From positions 121,952 through 185,951 of the forward strand of contig JAUIHW010000005.1 in the NCBI GenBank assembly GCA_030431775.1: 64,000 nt of DNA. Direction: 5' to 3'. The number at the start of each line of letters is the position of its first letter. Position 1 is the first letter of the stretch. Shown in pieces: positions 62,633 through 64,000 of the stretch. The stretch comes from Gammaproteobacteria bacterium (lineage in GTDB: Bacteria; Pseudomonadota; Gammaproteobacteria; Pseudomonadales; JAUIET01). The notes beneath the pieces were generated by a model. That model did no database searches. It was not told the DNA's origin and worked only from the letters and a program-made list of their open reading frames with translations. A program made the position numbers and the translations under genes.

Positions 62633-63825
62633 GTAGAAATTCAAGGGTTGCCATTCTGGCCGCCGGTGCGGTTCCGGTTGGTCGCCTGACTGCCAAAGCT
62701 CCTGAATTGAGCGCCGGTCTGGAGCAGGAGGTGCTGGCCGCTGTGGTCAGGCAGGCTCTGCAGGAAGCAAAACTCAGCGCCATGGATGTTGATACGGCTG
62801 TGTTTACCGCAAACCCACCAACAACCCGACAACTGGGCTTTGCCACCTTCATGGCGGCGCAGATAGGCCTGCAGTGCAAAGGCCAGCTCTGCGAAGTCAG
62901 TCAGATGGGTACCACCGGTGGCAATGCATTTGACATTGCCGCCAGCGACGTACTGCTGGGCCGTGCCCGTGTTGCGCTCGCATTGGGAGTCGTTCGGCAA
63001 AGCGATGGAGACCCGGCCGCTGCCATGGAAAATGGCTTGCGCACCGTCGGCGATGTGGACTTTCAGTCGCCAGTCGGCATTCCGCCTATTGGCTGGTACG
63101 GCTTGGACGCGGCGCGTTACCTGTATGATACCGGAGCAAGCCGCGAGCAATTGGCGCAGGTCGCTGTTAAAAGCCGCCAGTTTTCAGCCCACAATGAACT
63201 CGCGCAATTTCGCAAACCGTTAACGACGGAAGAAGTGTTGGCAGCCCGACCAATTGTCGAGCCGTTGGGATTATTGGATGTTCCTGCCCGTGCCGACGGC
63301 GCAGTTTGCCTGGTACTCTGCGAGGAAAAACTGGCAAAAACATCTGGCAGGCCTTACGTCATTGTCAGTGGTCGCGGCTTCGCTCACGAAGGTTTCCATC
63401 AGATTGGCGATCGCCCTCATGATATTACCGCCTTCCCGGCCGCAACTCTGGCCAGTCAGCACGCTCTTAAGGATGCTGGGCGGCAGCTGGCCGATATCGA
63501 TTTTGCCGAGCTTTACGCACCCTGCACAATTACCGAGATTCTGGTCAGCGAGGCAATAGGCTTTGCAGAACGCGGCAAGGGCATCGAACTACTGCTGGAG
63601 GGAGCTACCGGACCGGGTGGCCGAATTCCGCTGAATACCTCAGGTGGCTGTCTTGCCCGTGGCCATCCACCGCAAATAACCGCCTTGTATGGGCTGCTGG
63701 AAGCTCGGGAGCAACTGCTGCAACAAGCGGGTAAGCGCCAGGTTGCCAATGCCCAGTGCGCCATGCATTGCTGTGAGCTGGGCAACTACAACGCTGCCCT
63801 GGTGCACATCCTGGAGACAGCATGA
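62629..63825 (+). CDS. Thiolase-superfamily protein lacking nucleophilic Cys (aldolase-like candidate)
   Basis: 398 residues from ATG 62629, overlapping the ligase stop. Thiolase fold elements: AILAAGAVPVGRLTAKAPEL, SQMGTTGGNAFDIAASDVLLGRARVAL, ADGAVCLVLCEEKLAK, LNTSGGCLARGHPP with the C-terminal His, and ANAQCAMHC. Where thiolases have the nucleophile (QMCGSG) it has QMGTTGG, with Gly94 in place of Cys. As with the copy at 23.1-24.3 kb, this argues against normal thiolysis and for the DUF35-dependent aldolase or a related role. The two copies share little sequence, so they are not recent duplicates. DUF35 is the next gene. Confidence 0.8.
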   Translation: MSRNSRVAILAAGAVPVGRLTAKAPELSAGLEQEVLAAVVRQALQEAKLSAMDVDTAVFTANPPTTRQLGFATFMAAQIGLQCKGQLCEVSQMGTTGGNAFDIAASDVLLGRARVALALGVVRQSDGDPAAAMENGLRTVGDVDFQSPVGIPPIGWYGLDAARYLYDTGASREQLAQVAVKSRQFSAHNELAQFRKPLTTEEVLAARPIVEPLGLLDVPARADGAVCLVLCEEKLAKTSGRPYVIVSGRGFAHEGFHQIGDRPHDITAFPAATLASQHALKDAGRQLADIDFAELYAPCTITEILVSEAIGFAERGKGIELLLEGATGPGGRIPLNTSGGCLARGHPPQITALYGLLEAREQLLQQAGKRQVANAQCAMHCCELGNYNAALVHILETA

Positions 63826-64000
63826 ATCTGGCAGCAATAAACGTCAACGGCCCGCGAGCGCTGGAACCGCGAGTCACTCAGTTCAACCTGCCCTTCTGGA
63901 GCGGCCTGGCCGAAGGCGAATTCCGCTGCACGGCCTGTGAGGATTGTGGCCATTTGAGCTTTCCACCGAAGTCGATTTGCCCGCTTTGTCAGAGTAACTC
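63822..64000 (+). CDS. DUF35 / OB-fold zinc-ribbon protein (3' truncated by window)
   Basis: Not in the ORF track because it runs off the window. ATG at 63822 overlaps the thiolase stop (ATGA) and the frame stays open to base 64000. The N-terminal sequence includes TQFNLPFWSGLAEGEFRC and the zinc ribbon CEDCGHLSFPPKSICPLC, matching DUF35. It would be the partner of the Cys-less thiolase, repeating the thiolase-DUF35 pairing of operon B. Confidence 0.82.
   Translation, partial: MNLAAINVNGPRALEPRVTQFNLPFWSGLAEGEFRCTACEDCGHLSFPPKSICPLCQSN

Overview
The window reads as a catabolic accessory region from a Gram-negative, probably marine gammaproteobacterium. That placement is an inference. It rests on four large TonB-dependent receptors of the 'EEVVVTA(Q/R)KR' type, lipoproteins with clear lipoboxes, periplasmic quinoprotein/cytochrome c fusions, and the mix of Rieske, CoA-thioester and SnoaL-like genes usual in steroid-, terpene- and hydrocarbon-degrading marine lineages. 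I found no rRNA or tRNA gene, complete insertion sequence, CRISPR array or phage block. 54 protein genes are called, with one cut off at each edge.

Layout. (A, 1-21.2 kb) A sulfotransferase tail is followed by a minus-strand run whose genes make a plausible chain: SDR and quinoprotein dehydrogenase (alcohol to ketone), Baeyer-Villiger monooxygenase (ketone to ester or lactone) and a dienelactone-hydrolase-like lipoprotein, with three SnoaL/NTF2-fold proteins interspersed. TonB receptor 1 lies upstream, divergent from a DUF3604 lipoprotein and a sodium:solute symporter. Next come an acyl-CoA dehydrogenase, a second cytochrome-quinoprotein lipoprotein, a GST-like protein and TonB receptor 2. 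(B, 21.3-28.7 kb) A tight operon of SDR, SnoaL, acyl-CoA ligase, two hot-dog hydratase subunits, a Cys-less thiolase, a DUF35 protein and a Rieske oxygenase is divergent from a TetR regulator. Its hydratase/thiolase/DUF35 set resembles the ChsH1-ChsH2-Ltp2 steroid side-chain hydratase-aldolase system. (C, 28.7-32.9 kb) A 570-bp non-coding repeat region precedes an SDR/APH-kinase/hydrolase/LLM operon. (D, 33.1-38.5 kb) TonB receptor 3, nitrilase, aldoxime dehydratase and an AraC regulator form an aldoxime-nitrile-acid island.

(E, 38.6-45.4 kb) On the plus strand are an SDR, a second sodium:solute symporter, two paralogous membrane proteins that each look like two fused copies of a sensor-type membrane domain with no output domain, and a PyrD-PyrK fusion flavoprotein. 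(F, 45.3-50.6 kb) On the minus strand are TonB receptor 4, a GPH-type transporter, a second nitrilase and a diheme cytochrome c. (G, 50.7-58.7 kb) This holds a SnoaL-like lipoprotein, a Tat-lipoprotein BBE-type flavin oxidase, and a minus-strand chain of amidohydrolase, CobW-type metallochaperone, GMC oxidoreductase, aldehyde dehydrogenase and SnoaL protein. (H, 58.9-64 kb) A PchR-like AraC regulator is followed by AcuI-like reductase, acyl-CoA ligase, a second Cys-less thiolase and a DUF35 protein cut by the window edge.

The strongest non-coding signal is a 15-bp inverted repeat close to TTGAATnnTRTTCAA. It occurs between the TetR gene and operon B, just upstream of TonB receptor 2, and between TonB receptor 1 and DUF3604. 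This suggests one TetR-controlled regulon tying regions A and B together for uptake and breakdown of a single class of cyclic or lipophilic substrate.
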